Position numbers and translations under genes: made by a program
Notes under the pieces: generated by a model
The model's database searches: none
What the model saw: only the letters and a program-made list of their open reading frames with translations
What the model was told of the DNA's origin: nothing
Shown here: piece by piece, positions 5,616-15,700 of the stretch
Layout of the letters: every line of letters starts with the position of its first letter
Position numbering within the stretch: position 1 is the first letter of the stretch
From: a virus
Length of the DNA stretch: 21,037 bases
Direction: 5' to 3' (one strand)
Virus record (IMG/VR): IMGVR_UViG_3300023116_000440
Span: 1 to 21,037 of that record

Positions 5616-8600
5616 TATTTAAAGGACTACCACCAGCACACTACATTCAAGGTCAGGCAGGACGCTGGGAGATCGAGTTTGAAAGTGATGTTGACCACGC
5701 TATCTATTTCTGTGGAAAACCAGTAGCAGGCACTGGTAAAGAAAGAAATGCTGATCAGAAAGAAGCACTAGCATGGCTACAAAGTCTTGGTCTTTCTTAT
5801 GGTGACATTTTAGATAAAAGAAAAGATCTTTTAGTAACGATCAAGAATCTTATTGATCTTCCCGGTGCTCAAGAAAAATATCCATATCTAGCTGTTCCTG
5901 TTAGTTATACTGGTTCCGATCCCGACACTAAGTTTGGTGAGTCTGAAGTTTCTGCTGAGATTGAAGTATACGAAAGAGATGATGCTGGTCCTTTAAAATT
6001 TATAGTTGAAGCTCCCCCTAATATGGCGGGGACTAATAAAGTAGGTAAGAGATCAAAAAGAAAACTTAAACTAGGTAGATCAACTGCCGAGGCATATGCT
6101 AGTGGCATAGAAAAACTTCTAGAAAGAAATGCCGACGAGATTATTAAAGGTCTTAAGGATAACCCCGATCAACAGCAGACTAAACCAGATAAGGAACCAA
6201 AAGAAAGTAAAAAGGTCGCCAGTAAGTTTGTTAATGTAAAGTATGGTGCTGGTGCTAAGAAAGCACCTAACTTTAATGCTTTTGTTGGTGGCAAGATTAT
6301 GTCGGCGTTTAAGAACGCTGCCATTGCCCGTAAAGAGTTCGTTGATATGGGTGGGTCTGTTGAAGACCTAAAGAATAGAAAACTTAAAGATCGTTTCATC
6401 TCCAGAGCATTAGGGTTTGAGTTCGGTGGTGATGCTATCAATAGAACTAGAGGAACGTTCTCTAGTGATCCAGAACTCACACAAGATCCTGCTTTAACTA
6501 GAGGACAAAGATTTAGTGCTGGCATCAGACCATTGATGTCATCTACTCTACCATCTAGAGCACCAGAACCACCTGATTATTCTGCTGCTGCTGATGCTGG
6601 TCTTGCTCCTGATGTAGAGATTATTGACAGTAGTTATTCGGATATTTTATCTGCTTACTCTCTCTCTGGTAGTTCACTGGAGGGAAATGTAGAGACAGAG
6701 AAGAGAGGAACCTATACAGATTTTCTGATCAAAGAAAAGATTCAAGAAATCTATGACAAGATTGGTAATAGAAAAAAGATAAAGGAAGAAAAACTTGAAC
6801 TATCTAGAGAAGAGAAAGAGATAGAGCAAGAGGCATCAGACAAGAAAAAGATATCAAAAAGAGAGAAGTTATTAGAAGGTATTGCTGGCGCTGCTGGTGT
6901 TAAAGCATATATTCCACAGTTCCCTGACGATCCTATTGATAAACTTGCGGATCTTATCTTCGGTTCGAGAGAAGGTGATGGTGAGGAAGAAGATAGTCCA
7001 TGGTGGCAAGACTTATTAGGATTTGGATTGGAGATTGCTGGTGAGGAGGCATCTGAGAGAGGGATCAAAGGACTGGCAGATAAGTTCCTCAAGCGTAGGG
7101 CAGGGCAAGCAGTAACACAGCAGGCTGTAAGGTCTGGAGCAACCTCTGCCGCTTCTGGCGCTGCTGCCAGCGGAGGATCTGCTGCTGCCGGTGGTACTGT
7201 CGGTGGTACTGCTGGTGGTGTTGCTGGTGTGGGTGCTGGTGCCGCTGCTGCTATCATTCTGGGTGCTGGTCTCGCTGTTTCTGCTATAGGCGAAGGTGCT
7301 TTCCAACTCAGAAAGATGGGAAAGGATGTCGAAGAAAAAGCTTTAAAAAACTACGAAGAAAAGAGTTGGGCAGATCCTAGGAAGTCGTTAGACTGGATCA
7401 TACTACAGGGTATGAAGTTTACAAACCATACCCTTAATGGTCTTGGAACTACACTTGATATTCTTGGATCCCCATTTAGATATGCTATTGAGTTGATTAG
7501 ATATCCATTCCTCAATGAAGAGGATAAGAAGAAACAAGCAACTAACCTTGCTAAGTTTGATGCCAGAATTCGTGAACAGATGAGAGAACTTCTCAATGTT
7601 GCTACGCTTGGATTAGGATTTAAAGAGAAGGGAATGTTTGGTAACATCTATGGTGATGCTAAAGCACAGGAAGAAATGATGTCTAAGATGGCATCCGGCA
7701 CAGCACCATTTGAACCTGATTCTTTCCCAGCACAGAAGATTCAATCAGCCAGAAGTAAAGTAATGGTTGGCGAAGCAAACTCTAGCGACAATAAAGGAGA
7801 ACTAGTTGGTAACAAGGCAGAGATTGCTGCCATGGTTAATAAAAGTGTAGCAGAAAGTGTAGGCGGTGGTGTATACAGTGGTGCTAGATTAATCTTAGGT
7901 GTTATCGACAACTTATTGTCTAGATCTGGTCCTATTGGTAGTGCTTTGAAACCATTTATCACTCAGAAACTTGGTGCTGCCATGAAATATTTTGGCATGG
8001 AAGAAGTCAATGAGTCTACTGGATTTGGTCTAGGACAAACAAAAGATGCTACGCCAATGAATGCTGCTGAGTTTTTAACAGGTAGCGGTGATGGTGGAGG
8101 AAGAGACAGAGAGGGTGGACCAAGAGAAGATCAACTACCAACAGGAACTCCTCTACCAAAAGATAAAGAAGCAGCTGCTAAAGTATTAATGAAAGGATTA
8201 ATGGATAGAGGATTTACTAAGATAGAAGCTGCTGCTATTGTTGGTAACTTATGGGCAGAGTCTAGGTTTGATCCCAAGGCAGTTAATCCTAAATCTCGTG
8301 CTTATGGATTGATGCAATGGTTGGATGGTAGAAAAGATAAACTAGATGAGCTCGCTAGAGACAAAGGTAAGTCGATTGATGATGTTGATCTACAGTTGGA
8401 TTACATTGCCTGGGAACTAAAGGGTGGTAATCCATACGAAACTTCTCAGTTCCAAAAAGCGATGGCTTATGGTGATAGTGTTGCTTTAAAAACAAAAGGA
8501 TTTGGTTATGAAGTAGAGAGAGCAGCCGACTGGGAACTAGAAGACTCCATGGATGATAGAATAGGTGCTGCTCAGTCTGCCTATTCTTTAGCTGAAGGTG

Positions 8601-8890
8601 GAGGAAATAATACTGCTGTTACTAACAGAGGAGAGGATCCTTCTGTTAACTATCGTTCTCCTTCTGCTTCGGCATCTATGAAACCAGACACAGCACCAGC
8701 AGAAAAGATAGAGATAGTTTCTAATAACATGTCTACTGGTGGTGGAGTAGTTATCATGCCAATCATGATGAACAATGATGGTGGGGAGATGATGGATGAC
8801 CCATCTCCCGTCCCCATGGCACCATCCATGTCATCTTCAGAACCAGATAGAATGAAGATGCTGAAGAATATTATTAGAGAGAGGCAATAA
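5612..8890 (+). CDS. Large tail protein (tape-measure or hub-like) with C-terminal lysozyme-like domain
   Basis: 1092 aa. Order of parts: a unique N-terminal domain (1-120); a Lys-rich linker (about 180-220); a segment at 271-305 shared with the next gene (FGGDAINRTRGTF, TQDPALTRGQRF); a charged coiled-coil stretch (about 368-420); a Gly/Ala-rich hydrophobic stretch (about 532-562) that could span or enter a membrane; then a lysozyme-like domain (about 856-994). That domain has NLWAESRFDP with candidate catalytic E883, and YGLMQW (G899-W903), the pattern of phage tail lysozyme (Phage_lysozyme2 type). Its place after gp26 and gp51 and before gp27 is where T4 keeps gp28 and gp29, so a tape-measure role is a reasonable inference. 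T4 gp29 is much shorter (590 aa). Confidence 0.75.
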   Translation: MIFKGLPPAHYIQGQAGRWEIEFESDVDHAIYFCGKPVAGTGKERNADQKEALAWLQSLGLSYGDILDKRKDLLVTIKNLIDLPGAQEKYPYLAVPVSYTGSDPDTKFGESEVSAEIEVYERDDAGPLKFIVEAPPNMAGTNKVGKRSKRKLKLGRSTAEAYASGIEKLLERNADEIIKGLKDNPDQQQTKPDKEPKESKKVASKFVNVKYGAGAKKAPNFNAFVGGKIMSAFKNAAIARKEFVDMGGSVEDLKNRKLKDRFISRALGFEFGGDAINRTRGTFSSDPELTQDPALTRGQRFSAGIRPLMSSTLPSRAPEPPDYSAAADAGLAPDVEIIDSSYSDILSAYSLSGSSLEGNVETEKRGTYTDFLIKEKIQEIYDKIGNRKKIKEEKLELSREEKEIEQEASDKKKISKREKLLEGIAGAAGVKAYIPQFPDDPIDKLADLIFGSREGDGEEEDSPWWQDLLGFGLEIAGEEASERGIKGLADKFLKRRAGQAVTQQAVRSGATSAASGAAASGGSAAAGGTVGGTAGGVAGVGAGAAAAIILGAGLAVSAIGEGAFQLRKMGKDVEEKALKNYEEKSWADPRKSLDWIILQGMKFTNHTLNGLGTTLDILGSPFRYAIELIRYPFLNEEDKKKQATNLAKFDARIREQMRELLNVATLGLGFKEKGMFGNIYGDAKAQEEMMSKMASGTAPFEPDSFPAQKIQSARSKVMVGEANSSDNKGELVGNKAEIAAMVNKSVAESVGGGVYSGARLILGVIDNLLSRSGPIGSALKPFITQKLGAAMKYFGMEEVNESTGFGLGQTKDATPMNAAEFLTGSGDGGGRDREGGPREDQLPTGTPLPKDKEAAAKVLMKGLMDRGFTKIEAAAIVGNLWAESRFDPKAVNPKSRAYGLMQWLDGRKDKLDELARDKGKSIDDVDLQLDYIAWELKGGNPYETSQFQKAMAYGDSVALKTKGFGYEVERAADWELEDSMDDRIGAAQSAYSLAEGGGNNTAVTNRGEDPSVNYRSPSASASMKPDTAPAEKIEIVSNNMSTGGGVVIMPIMMNNDGGEMMDDPSPVPMAPSMSSSEPDRMKMLKNIIRERQ

Positions 8891-8893
8891 ATA
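8886..8893 (+). promoter_or_regulatory. T4-type late promoter box before the M23 gene
   Basis: AATAAATA overlaps the stop codon of the preceding gene and lies 71 bases before the next ATG. Exact match to NATAAATA. The spacing is longer than at the other late boxes because a palindromic element lies between. Confidence 0.6.
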
Positions 8894-8913
8894 CTAGGGG
8901 AAAAATCACTAGT

Positions 8914-8963
8914 TGATTCCTTGAATCTGGAAAAAATTTTTCCGCCAAAAAATCGCTAAAAAA
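8914..8963 (+). repeat. Noncoding palindromic element, copy 1
   Basis: This gap element reads TGATTCCTTGAATCTGG, then a near-perfect palindrome GGAAAAAATTTTTCC (8929-8943), then A-rich sequence with CGC/CGCC islands up to the ATG. A closely similar element stands at 17626-17675. It forms a 7-bp hairpin but has no T-run after it, so it is not a classic terminator. Its role is unknown. Confidence 0.6.
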
Positions 8964-8964
8964 C

Positions 8965-11295
8965 ATGGCAGCAGGAACCACCATATACAGGCAGGCAAAT
9001 GTAGGTAATCTCGGGAAGTTTATCGGAGATAAGATTGGTTCTGCACGTAAGATGGCAGCGGAAGCAAGAAAAAAGAACAAAGATAGTGATGTAGAAACAG
9101 GAAGAGGATATTACTTCGGTAAGGCATTAGCATCTGAGTTTGGTGGAGATAGAATAGCAAGAACAAAGGGAATGTTTAAGACAAACCCTGATGTTACACA
9201 AGATCCTGCTTTATCTAAGAAGCAAAGGTTTGAAGGTGGTATTGCAGGAGAACTTAAGAGTGTACAAGATGTTATAGACGAGGGAGGAACACAAGACAAA
9301 CCATTAAGATCATGGTTAACTCCTCTACTTGATGCCATTGCTAGCAACAATAGAAAGATTGCCGATGCTTTCAGAAACATGGGCAAGAAAACCGATGAAG
9401 CATCGGATGAACAGGAAGAACAAAACCAAACCAAAAAACAAACTGTAAAGTTCTTTGATTTTTTAGGTTCGTGGATTGATAATGACAACGAACTTTGGGA
9501 AGAAGAAAATAAACTTCACCAAGAAAAACTAGATAGAATGAGGGAAGCACAGGATGATGCTTCCATGGCAGGTATTGAGTCTATGCAAGAAGCACCTGGA
9601 GTTTCTTCTGCTGATGGTGGTGAAGGAGAAGGAGAAGGAGAAGAATCTGCCACAGCAGGTAAAAAGAAAGGTAGTAGAAGTGGTGGTTTACTTAGCAATA
9701 TTACAGAGGGACTTACCGAAGGGATTGCCGAAGGATTTACAGAAAAGTTAGTCGATAGAATAGGTAAGAGTAACAAGTTTGGGAGAATCTTAAGAAGAAC
9801 TCCTTTTGGTAAGAGGAGGATGAGGAACGCGTATAAGAAAAAGATTGGTCCACTGGAAATGGGATCCAAAGCTCCGTGGGCAAAGGCTGGACCCGGTGAG
9901 AGGGGTAATGCTTTTGGGTTTGTTCCCAGACTGGCAGAAGGCACTGCCCCGATGACTAAACTAGCGCCCGGCACTGCTCCTACATTACAACCAGGAAGAT
10001 ATAATAAACCCACTGTAGGATCCTTAGGAATGGACGACGCTGTTGTTCCTTTAGGTAAGAACAATCCTATTTCTGATCTTATGGATCAGGCAGAGGGTGC
10101 TAAGAATAAAATGAAGGGAGGTTCTAGCGAGATTAGTGTTGATAAGGAAGCAAAGTTACTACAAGATGTTACGTTATCTTTACCCCAAGTTGCTGCTGGA
10201 ATGACTCTAGGTTCTATTGGAAACTTGGTGCCTGGATTAAGTATTGTCCCTGGGGTATCAAACTATCTAATAGATTTTGCTAGAGACAAAGCAAAAGAGT
10301 TTGGATTACCAGAAAATCTCATTGGTAATGTAACGAGAGCAGAAGTAATCAAACAGAAGAAAACATCTGGTGGGATAGCAGCATCAGCAGGTAGTAGTAT
10401 CACGACAATCAATGATAAGAAGTCTAAGAAAAAAGAAGATAACACACCCAGATGGGTAAAAGCTATCAAAAATATTTTTGGACTCGGAAATACTCGCAAT
10501 AATCCTACTAATCCTAGGCGAAGACCACTAACAGGAATTGCTACCAAGATGGGTAGATCCATGTTAATGACCGGCGGACAAAGAAAACCAGGAAGTTATA
10601 TTACTAGTGCTTACAGATCATCGAGAAGACCAAACCACATGGGGATTGATGTTGCTGGAGGACCTTTCATCGCAAAAGCACCTGTCGCTGTAAAGAAACC
10701 AGGAAAGGTACATGAAATAGGAAACCAACCAAATGGATGGGGCAACTATGTGGTGGTTGAACATGATGATGGAAAGTATACTTTGTATGGTCATTTAGAT
10801 GAAGTAAATGTAAAGCAAGGTCAACGAGTAGGACCAGATTCAGATGGAAATCTATCAGTGATCGGAAAGATCGGAAACACTGGTAGATCGACTGATTATC
10901 ATCTACACTTTGAACTAGGAACTGGTTGGAATGGAACTATACAAGGTAACATGGATCCAACAAGTGTTGTCAATGACTATGTAACAACGGGTGGTCAGGT
11001 CTCCCCTGGCGAAGTTTCACCTGATGCTGAACCTTTTAATATAAGTGCAGCACAGGATTTTCTAGACGGAATAGCACAAGGACTACCGCCAGAGGAACAA
11101 CAAATAGTCCAACAAGCATCTGAAAGACCGATTGCTACGATTGTTCCTCTGGGTTATAACTCTCCAGATCGACGGGCCCAAGCAGCCGCTAGAAGAAGAC
11201 AAACGCAGGCTAATATTGAAGCTCAAAGATTAGCAGATGCAAAACTAGAGGATGAAAAAAATAAAGAAAACTATCCAACAGGAGCGAGATCATAA
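8965..11295 (+). CDS. Large tail-associated protein with M23 (LytM-type) peptidase domain
   Basis: 776 aa. Residues 59-93 match residues 271-305 of the preceding protein (FGGDRIARTKGMF, TQDPALSKKQRF). Gly/Glu/Ser-rich linkers fill much of 180-340. A C-terminal zinc metallopeptidase domain (about 540-680) shows the full M23 set: HMGID (H558, D562), YGHLDEV (H610) and HLHFE (H646, H648). M23 enzymes cut peptide cross-links in peptidoglycan. A charged Arg/Gln-rich tail follows (about 735-776). No signal peptide is seen, so delivery would be as a virion part at infection rather than by secretion. Position between the lysozyme-bearing protein and gp27 supports a tail-hub role. The exact virion location cannot be told. 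Confidence 0.82.
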   Translation: MAAGTTIYRQANVGNLGKFIGDKIGSARKMAAEARKKNKDSDVETGRGYYFGKALASEFGGDRIARTKGMFKTNPDVTQDPALSKKQRFEGGIAGELKSVQDVIDEGGTQDKPLRSWLTPLLDAIASNNRKIADAFRNMGKKTDEASDEQEEQNQTKKQTVKFFDFLGSWIDNDNELWEEENKLHQEKLDRMREAQDDASMAGIESMQEAPGVSSADGGEGEGEGEESATAGKKKGSRSGGLLSNITEGLTEGIAEGFTEKLVDRIGKSNKFGRILRRTPFGKRRMRNAYKKKIGPLEMGSKAPWAKAGPGERGNAFGFVPRLAEGTAPMTKLAPGTAPTLQPGRYNKPTVGSLGMDDAVVPLGKNNPISDLMDQAEGAKNKMKGGSSEISVDKEAKLLQDVTLSLPQVAAGMTLGSIGNLVPGLSIVPGVSNYLIDFARDKAKEFGLPENLIGNVTRAEVIKQKKTSGGIAASAGSSITTINDKKSKKKEDNTPRWVKAIKNIFGLGNTRNNPTNPRRRPLTGIATKMGRSMLMTGGQRKPGSYITSAYRSSRRPNHMGIDVAGGPFIAKAPVAVKKPGKVHEIGNQPNGWGNYVVVEHDDGKYTLYGHLDEVNVKQGQRVGPDSDGNLSVIGKIGNTGRSTDYHLHFELGTGWNGTIQGNMDPTSVVNDYVTTGGQVSPGEVSPDAEPFNISAAQDFLDGIAQGLPPEEQQIVQQASERPIATIVPLGYNSPDRRAQAAARRRQTQANIEAQRLADAKLEDEKNKENYPTGARS

Positions 11296-11298
11296 ATC

Positions 11299-12708
11299 AT
11301 GGAACAGTCTAATAGTTTTTTCAGAATCAAAGCAGCAACATTAGAGTCAGTATCTGGTGACAAGATTGAAATCAGTAAGTCTATCGCTGCCTTTTTATAC
11401 TTCGAGGACATCGAGAAACCATTTGTTAGTGCTACTCTTAGCATGATTGATTCTGGTCAAAACTTGATTGGTACTCTACCTATTCAGGGAGGAGAAAGAG
11501 TAGTCATTGACATCGTAGATGTTAAAGAAGAAGAGCATCGCTACGATCTATATGTGTGGGCGGTTAGTGGTAGAGTCTTCGATAGTTCCAAGCAATTCTA
11601 TAACTTGAGTCTAATATCATTAGAGGCATTGTATAATGAAGGTGTTAGAATCTATGAACCTTTGTCTGGTTCGCCGGAGGGTATTGTCAAGAAGATTCTA
11701 GAAGAATATCTGGAGACAGATAAAGAGATTAACTTAGAGGCATGTAAATATAATATCAAACTATTTCCTGAAGGAAAGAGAGCACACGCTCTCATCAATC
11801 AGATTTGTCCGAAGGCAGTACCACAAACATCAGAACCTGGAGGATCGGGATCATCTGACTCGGAAACTAAATCAGGAAAGACTTCTATTCCATCAGACAC
11901 TAACAAATCATCTGGTACATCTGGATTCTTGTTCTTCGAGAACAAGAATGGATTTAACTTTAAGTCGGTAGACTATTACTATTCTGATGGTAGTGATTCT
12001 TTTGGTGGACAGAAAGCATATGAAAATGTTTACGAAGCGAGACCAACTAATAGAGACTCCGCTTCATCAACTCAGGCAGACAGATATATTATCGAAGACT
12101 ATGCTTTTAGATCTGAGATAGACTTGTTCGAACAGATGAGGAGTGGGGTGTTCTCTACCTACTGTGTGTTCTATAACTATTCTACTGGAGCATATGAAGA
12201 GTACACCTACAACCTATCAGATTCTTTCGAGAACCAAGCACACCTAGGAAGTCAAACAAAACTAGGTAAAGTTCAAACCGAGTTGTCTACTAGACCTACT
12301 AGGATTATCTCTACCATTCTTGACCATGAGACATGGTATAACAATGCTGACACAGGATCTAATGAAGATAGAGATGGTGGATCGAGTAGCAACACATTCC
12401 CTGACTTTCAGAAGCATTATCTAGCACAATCATTCTCTAGATACTTTACTATGGATGTACATAAACTAGAGATTCTTATCCCAGGCAACCCAGAACTAAC
12501 TGTAGGTGACAAACTTGACATCAGACTACCTAACATGGTTGCCCAGAAATATAGAGAAGAACAAAAGTATGATGAGAATAACAGTGGATTGTATTTGATT
12601 TCTAAGATAGGACATAACTATGACCCACTAAATAGTAGAGTAAAAACTAAACTTGAGTTGATTAGAGACACTTCTGGCATGAAAGATTACGAGAACAAAG
12701 TGAAGTAG
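11299..12708 (+). CDS. gp27: gp27-like baseplate hub protein
   Basis: Central hub protein, a trimer in T4 that forms the torus carrying gp5. 469 aa against 391 in T4. The N-terminus has the gp27-type barrel sequence: AAFLYFEDIEKPFVSATLSM, then a GGERVVIDIVDV strand and YDLYVWAVSGR. A Ser/Gly-rich, probably disordered insert is seen at about residues 174-210 (PGGSGSSDSETKSGK). The C-terminal domain contains FSRYFTMDVHKLEILIPGNP and LTVGDKLDIRLPN, typical of tail hub proteins related to VgrG and gp44. It begins three bases after the M23 gene, and gp5 starts one base after its stop, which keeps hub partners co-expressed. Confidence 0.87.
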   Translation: MEQSNSFFRIKAATLESVSGDKIEISKSIAAFLYFEDIEKPFVSATLSMIDSGQNLIGTLPIQGGERVVIDIVDVKEEEHRYDLYVWAVSGRVFDSSKQFYNLSLISLEALYNEGVRIYEPLSGSPEGIVKKILEEYLETDKEINLEACKYNIKLFPEGKRAHALINQICPKAVPQTSEPGGSGSSDSETKSGKTSIPSDTNKSSGTSGFLFFENKNGFNFKSVDYYYSDGSDSFGGQKAYENVYEARPTNRDSASSTQADRYIIEDYAFRSEIDLFEQMRSGVFSTYCVFYNYSTGAYEEYTYNLSDSFENQAHLGSQTKLGKVQTELSTRPTRIISTILDHETWYNNADTGSNEDRDGGSSSNTFPDFQKHYLAQSFSRYFTMDVHKLEILIPGNPELTVGDKLDIRLPNMVAQKYREEQKYDENNSGLYLISKIGHNYDPLNSRVKTKLELIRDTSGMKDYENKVK

Positions 12709-12709
12709 T

Positions 12710-15700
12710 ATGGATCCAGTATTATCTACAGCATATCCCGTACATAAGATTGGTTCCGATGGATTGTCCTGGTGGGTAGGGCAAGTAGAATCTTTTGCAG
12801 AGGGAGATCCCAACGGTAATAATGATCTCAAAGATCCTAAGAAGTCTGGTAGATATAGAGTAAGGATTGTAGGTAGACACTTAAAAGATTGTAACTCTAC
12901 ACCTAGTTCTGATCTACCTTGGGCACATGTAATGATGCCTGCTACATCTCCATGGTCTGATGGTGGTAAAACTGGAGGAACCATCGGGTATACTGTAGGT
13001 AGTTGGGTCATTGGAATCTATCTAGACAATGATCAACAGAAGCCATTGATCATTGGTTCTATTGGACACACTGCTGGTGCTACTCTACTAGAAAATGTAG
13101 AGAACGATCCCAATCCAACAGGAACATGTAAATCATTTACTACTTTTATTTCTCCCGGAACCAATCCATTTGTTCATGCTCCTATCTCTCAGGAAGATTT
13201 AAGAGAGGATGCTAGACCAGCGGCACAAGAGACGGAAGGATCTACTACGCTACCAGCAGCAGGACTACCTGCCATTGCTGCTCGTCCTGGATACCAACCA
13301 TCAGCTTTCTATGCTTTGTTTGCTGATGCTTCCGAAACAAATCCAACGGGTAAGAAAGTATGTGTAGAGATCGCTAACCCTAAGTGTGGATCTGAAAAGA
13401 ACTTTGAGTCTAACTTAAAGAATATCATTGCTGATATGTTGAAAGCAAACCAGCAATCAAACGGAAACATTGGCACCTATTATGTTAGTAAGGCAAACGG
13501 CGAACTTAATAATTATATTTCCACAGGAAGAACATATATTAATAAAGCAATCAGATTAGTAACAAGTCTCATTGCCAGACTAAAAGGAGAGATTGTAAAA
13601 CTTATTCGTGATGGCATCGATAAACTGGTAGAAGTTATATTGTATGAAGACGTTGACACTAAAGATGTTCTAGGCAATGTCAACACCGGACCTGTTGCAC
13701 CTGATCTAGGTGTCGAACCCTTCAAACCTATTACAAAGAAACAAAGTAGACTCAAAGAGGTTATTGATGCAATCAACGATGTACTTGAGGAAGTTGGATG
13801 TAGCATGGAGGATCTTACTGAAAGGATTTCCGACTACGTTACTGACCTACTTTGGGGATTTTTAAAGGATGCTTATGAAGGAGCAGCATGTTTAGTAGAT
13901 ACATTGGTTAGTGGTATCATCAACCAAATCATTGAGTTTATCGAAACTACATTAGCATCTATTCTAGGACCACTCAATGATTTACTTGGTGTTCTAGTAG
14001 AACCCGTTAACCTAATCGGTAATATTGTTAGCGAGGCATTTGATCTTCTAGGCATTTCTTGTGATGGTCCCAAGGCTACTTGTGAAAAGATCGAGAAAGT
14101 TTGTGTTGACTGTAACAACGGAGACACAGATGATAACTGGTTGGATGATTTACTAGATCTTATTAGTGATGGTCCCCTTGACAATAATCAATACATCTGT
14201 GATGAAGCACTAGTAGCAGCCGATACACCAGCAACTGTCATCAGTTTTGTTGGCGGCATTCCCGGAGCGGTAGGAAGAGGAGATACTCCGGGTGAAGGTG
14301 ATCCAGTACCAACTACAAAACTTATTCAGTATACCTGTGAAGACATCACTGTTATCGAAGGTGAGCCTGCCGTCTTTACAATAAGAAGATTTGGTGACAT
14401 TAGTAAGTCTAGTAGCATCAAACTTAAAGTTGTTCCTAAGACAGCAACTCTAAATGAAGATTTTGCTGAAGATTTCGAAGGAAGTTCTATTGGTTTTGGA
14501 CCATACCAAACAGAAAAAAATATTGCTTTCAGAACCTTCAAAGATAAAGACCAAAAGGAAGGAGATGAATACTTCTTTATTAGATTAGAGAGTAGAGTAT
14601 TGCCTGCTGATTACGCTGTCAACTTCCCCAATGGCAGAGACTTCCGTTGTACTATTGAAGATGCTTTCACTAGTCTTCCATTTGTTCCTAACCCAAATGA
14701 TCCAGACCCTTACATTCCCCCATCGATTGTACTACCACCCGACTATGTAACACCAAATCCTATCCCTACTATCACTCCATCTATTACACGCTTCAATGTT
14801 AAGGCAGAAAGAAGTTTCTACTTGGAGGGTCAGTCTCCTAGGTTTATTATCACTGGAAGAAATGCTGTAGTCGGTCAGACATATAACTATTCTCTCAATG
14901 TAGATCCAGAAGATATTGTAGATGGTGAGACTACAGGAACGTTCGTTGTAAACGAAGACCAACAAGGATTTGTTATCTTTACACTTGCTACAGACAACGA
15001 TAACTTTAGAGTAGATCCACCAGGAACAATCCCTGTCCTAGATGCCGAGGGCAACGTCCAACTTGATGAGGAAGGAAATGTTATCTACAATGAAGAAGAA
15101 ATCGTCACAGAGTTTGATGATCTAAATGAAACTTTAACACTCACTGTCACCGAGACAGGAGATTCTGGATTCACTACAATCTTAGGAGAGGACAACGGAG
15201 AACCATCCTACTTTGTTAGAGCAGATGCTAACTCCTATAGTGAAGGAGATACTATCACTTATACTATTACAACAAATAATGTAGACACAGGTACTCTTCT
15301 ATTCTATACACTTTCCGGTGATGGAACAACAGTAGTTGATGGTGATCTGTCTGGATCATTTGAGATTGTAGATGGAGTAGCACAGGTTTTTGTTACTCTA
15401 CTTACGAATGACACTATCGATCCTAGCAGACTTCTGAACTTTGATCTTGACGTGGATGCTGGAGTAACAGTTATCATTTCACCTGATACTACAGGATTGA
15501 TTCCAGATGATGAAGAAGATACTACTCCATTATATCAGGTAGTATCTGATAAACTAGAGTATAAAGAAGGCGAAACGATTGTATATACTATCAGCACTGA
15601 TAATGTTCCTGACGGAACTGTATTACAATGGGCATTGTCTGGTGCTGGTATTACACCAGAAGATATTGTAGGAGGTAATCTCTATGGAAATAGTGTCATC

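Noticed and set aside
6751-7257. Long minus-strand open frame within the tape-measure-like gene
   Set aside because: It is rich in Pro, Ala and Ser and mirrors the Gly/Ala codons of the plus-strand gene; no start signal or family likeness. A shadow frame.
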